Below are positions 12,475-12,762 of a stretch of 12,762 nucleotides of DNA, piece after piece. The translations under genes and the position numbers were made by a program. Each line of letters opens with the position of its first letter. The stretch's first letter is position 1. This stretch comes from JAZRWQ01 sp045599805 (GTDB taxonomy: Bacteria > Bacillota > Clostridia > Oscillospirales > UMGS1783), in contig JAZRWQ010000016.1 in NCBI GenBank assembly GCA_045599805.1, positions 1-12,762 of the forward strand, written 5' to 3'. Below the pieces are notes generated by a model, which was given only the letters and a program-made list of their open reading frames with translations, had not been told where the DNA came from and ran no database searches.

Positions 12475-12762
12475 TTCTCTTCCTCCTTTGCGAACTTATC
12501 CTTGTAAACGCCTAAAGGGTAATAGGGGATCATATCGGTGTTTACCCATTCGAGCGCCTGAGAGGGAGTTTTGCCCCAGTTTGTCGGGCAGGTGGAGAGT
12601 ATCTCGATAAGTGAAAAGCCCTTGCCCTCTACCTGATTTTGGAATGCCTTCTTTATGGCTTTCTTAGCCTTATTTACATTTTTTACGTTGTTTACGGCAA
12701 CTCTTTCGAGGTATGCGGGGCCCTCAAGTGATGACAAAAGCTCGCAAACACTTACCGGATAG
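12471..12762 (-). CDS. 2-oxoacid:ferredoxin oxidoreductase, beta subunit (C-terminal part)
   Basis: This frame is open to the window edge, so the gene is cut and only its last 96 residues are seen. An apparent start at 12737 is a TTG inside the reading frame. The residues before it (YPVSVCELLSSLEGPAYLER across it) read through as normal protein of this family. The visible part matches the C-terminus of KorB/VorB-type TPP-dependent subunits: EGPAYLERVA, KAKKAIKKAFQNQ, GFSLIEILSTCPTNW and a late MIPYYPLGVYKD. The TPP-binding core and the alpha subunit should lie beyond the right edge. It is the most upstream gene seen of the minus-strand operon that continues to 6954. Confidence 0.9.
   Translation of the reverse strand, partial: YPVSVCELLSSLEGPAYLERVAVNNVKNVNKAKKAIKKAFQNQVEGKGFSLIEILSTCPTNWGKTPSQALEWVNTDMIPYYPLGVYKDKFAKEEEK

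Noticed and set aside
12471..12737. A complete 88-residue gene starting at 12737
   Set aside because: The start is a TTG inside a longer frame, and the upstream codons continue the oxidoreductase beta-subunit sequence to the window edge. It is a partial gene.

Overview
The window looks like a chromosomal segment of an endospore-forming, anaerobic Bacillota, most likely a gut or rumen Clostridia relative. The evidence is a spoIIAA-spoIIAB-sigF sporulation operon, a RelQ-type alarmone synthetase, an M29 aminopeptidase, a ferredoxin-type 2-oxoacid oxidoreductase, A/T-rich sigma-A promoters of the TTGAAA-17-TATAAT type, strong AAGGAG ribosome binding sites and compact intergenic terminators. No phage, transposase, integrase, rRNA or tRNA gene was recognised. 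The genus cannot be fixed from the sequence.

Layout. Positions 1-290 hold no gene: a diverged 51-bp tandem repeat, a long two-stage hairpin and a terminator. An Mrp/ApbC-type Fe-S carrier ATPase (291-1124, minus) is transcribed divergently from a three-gene plus-strand operon (1281-3134): an unknown small membrane protein, a GtrB-like polyprenyl-phosphate glycosyltransferase and a GtrA-like membrane protein. The two promoters stand back to back, with their -35 boxes in a 9-bp inverted repeat. A bidirectional terminator separates this operon from the convergent spoIIA operon (3176-4544, minus), whose genes overlap by ATGA junctions. A good promoter drives the plus-strand pair M29 aminopeptidase and RelQ (4703-6624). 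The relQ stop codon lies in the loop of its own terminator.

Positions 6625-6953 are non-coding but structured. A 33-bp copy of the relQ terminator recurs 261 bp downstream. The interval between the copies has imperfect terminal inverted repeats and several internal palindromes, like a small non-autonomous (MITE-like) element.

Positions 6954-12762 form one minus-strand operon that enters from beyond the right edge. In transcription order it encodes the C-terminal part of a 2-oxoacid:ferredoxin oxidoreductase beta subunit, its gamma subunit, a branched-chain aminotransferase, a LeuA-like protein that has lost the recognisable catalytic and metal-binding motifs of its family, and a fusion of a xylose-isomerase-like TIM barrel with an AMP-forming acyl-CoA synthetase. 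Together they suggest interconversion of (branched-chain) carboxylic acids, acyl-CoAs, 2-oxoacids and amino acids. This could be reductive-carboxylation salvage of short branched fatty acids or the oxidative reverse. The degenerate LeuA and the fusion protein are the most novel items in the window.
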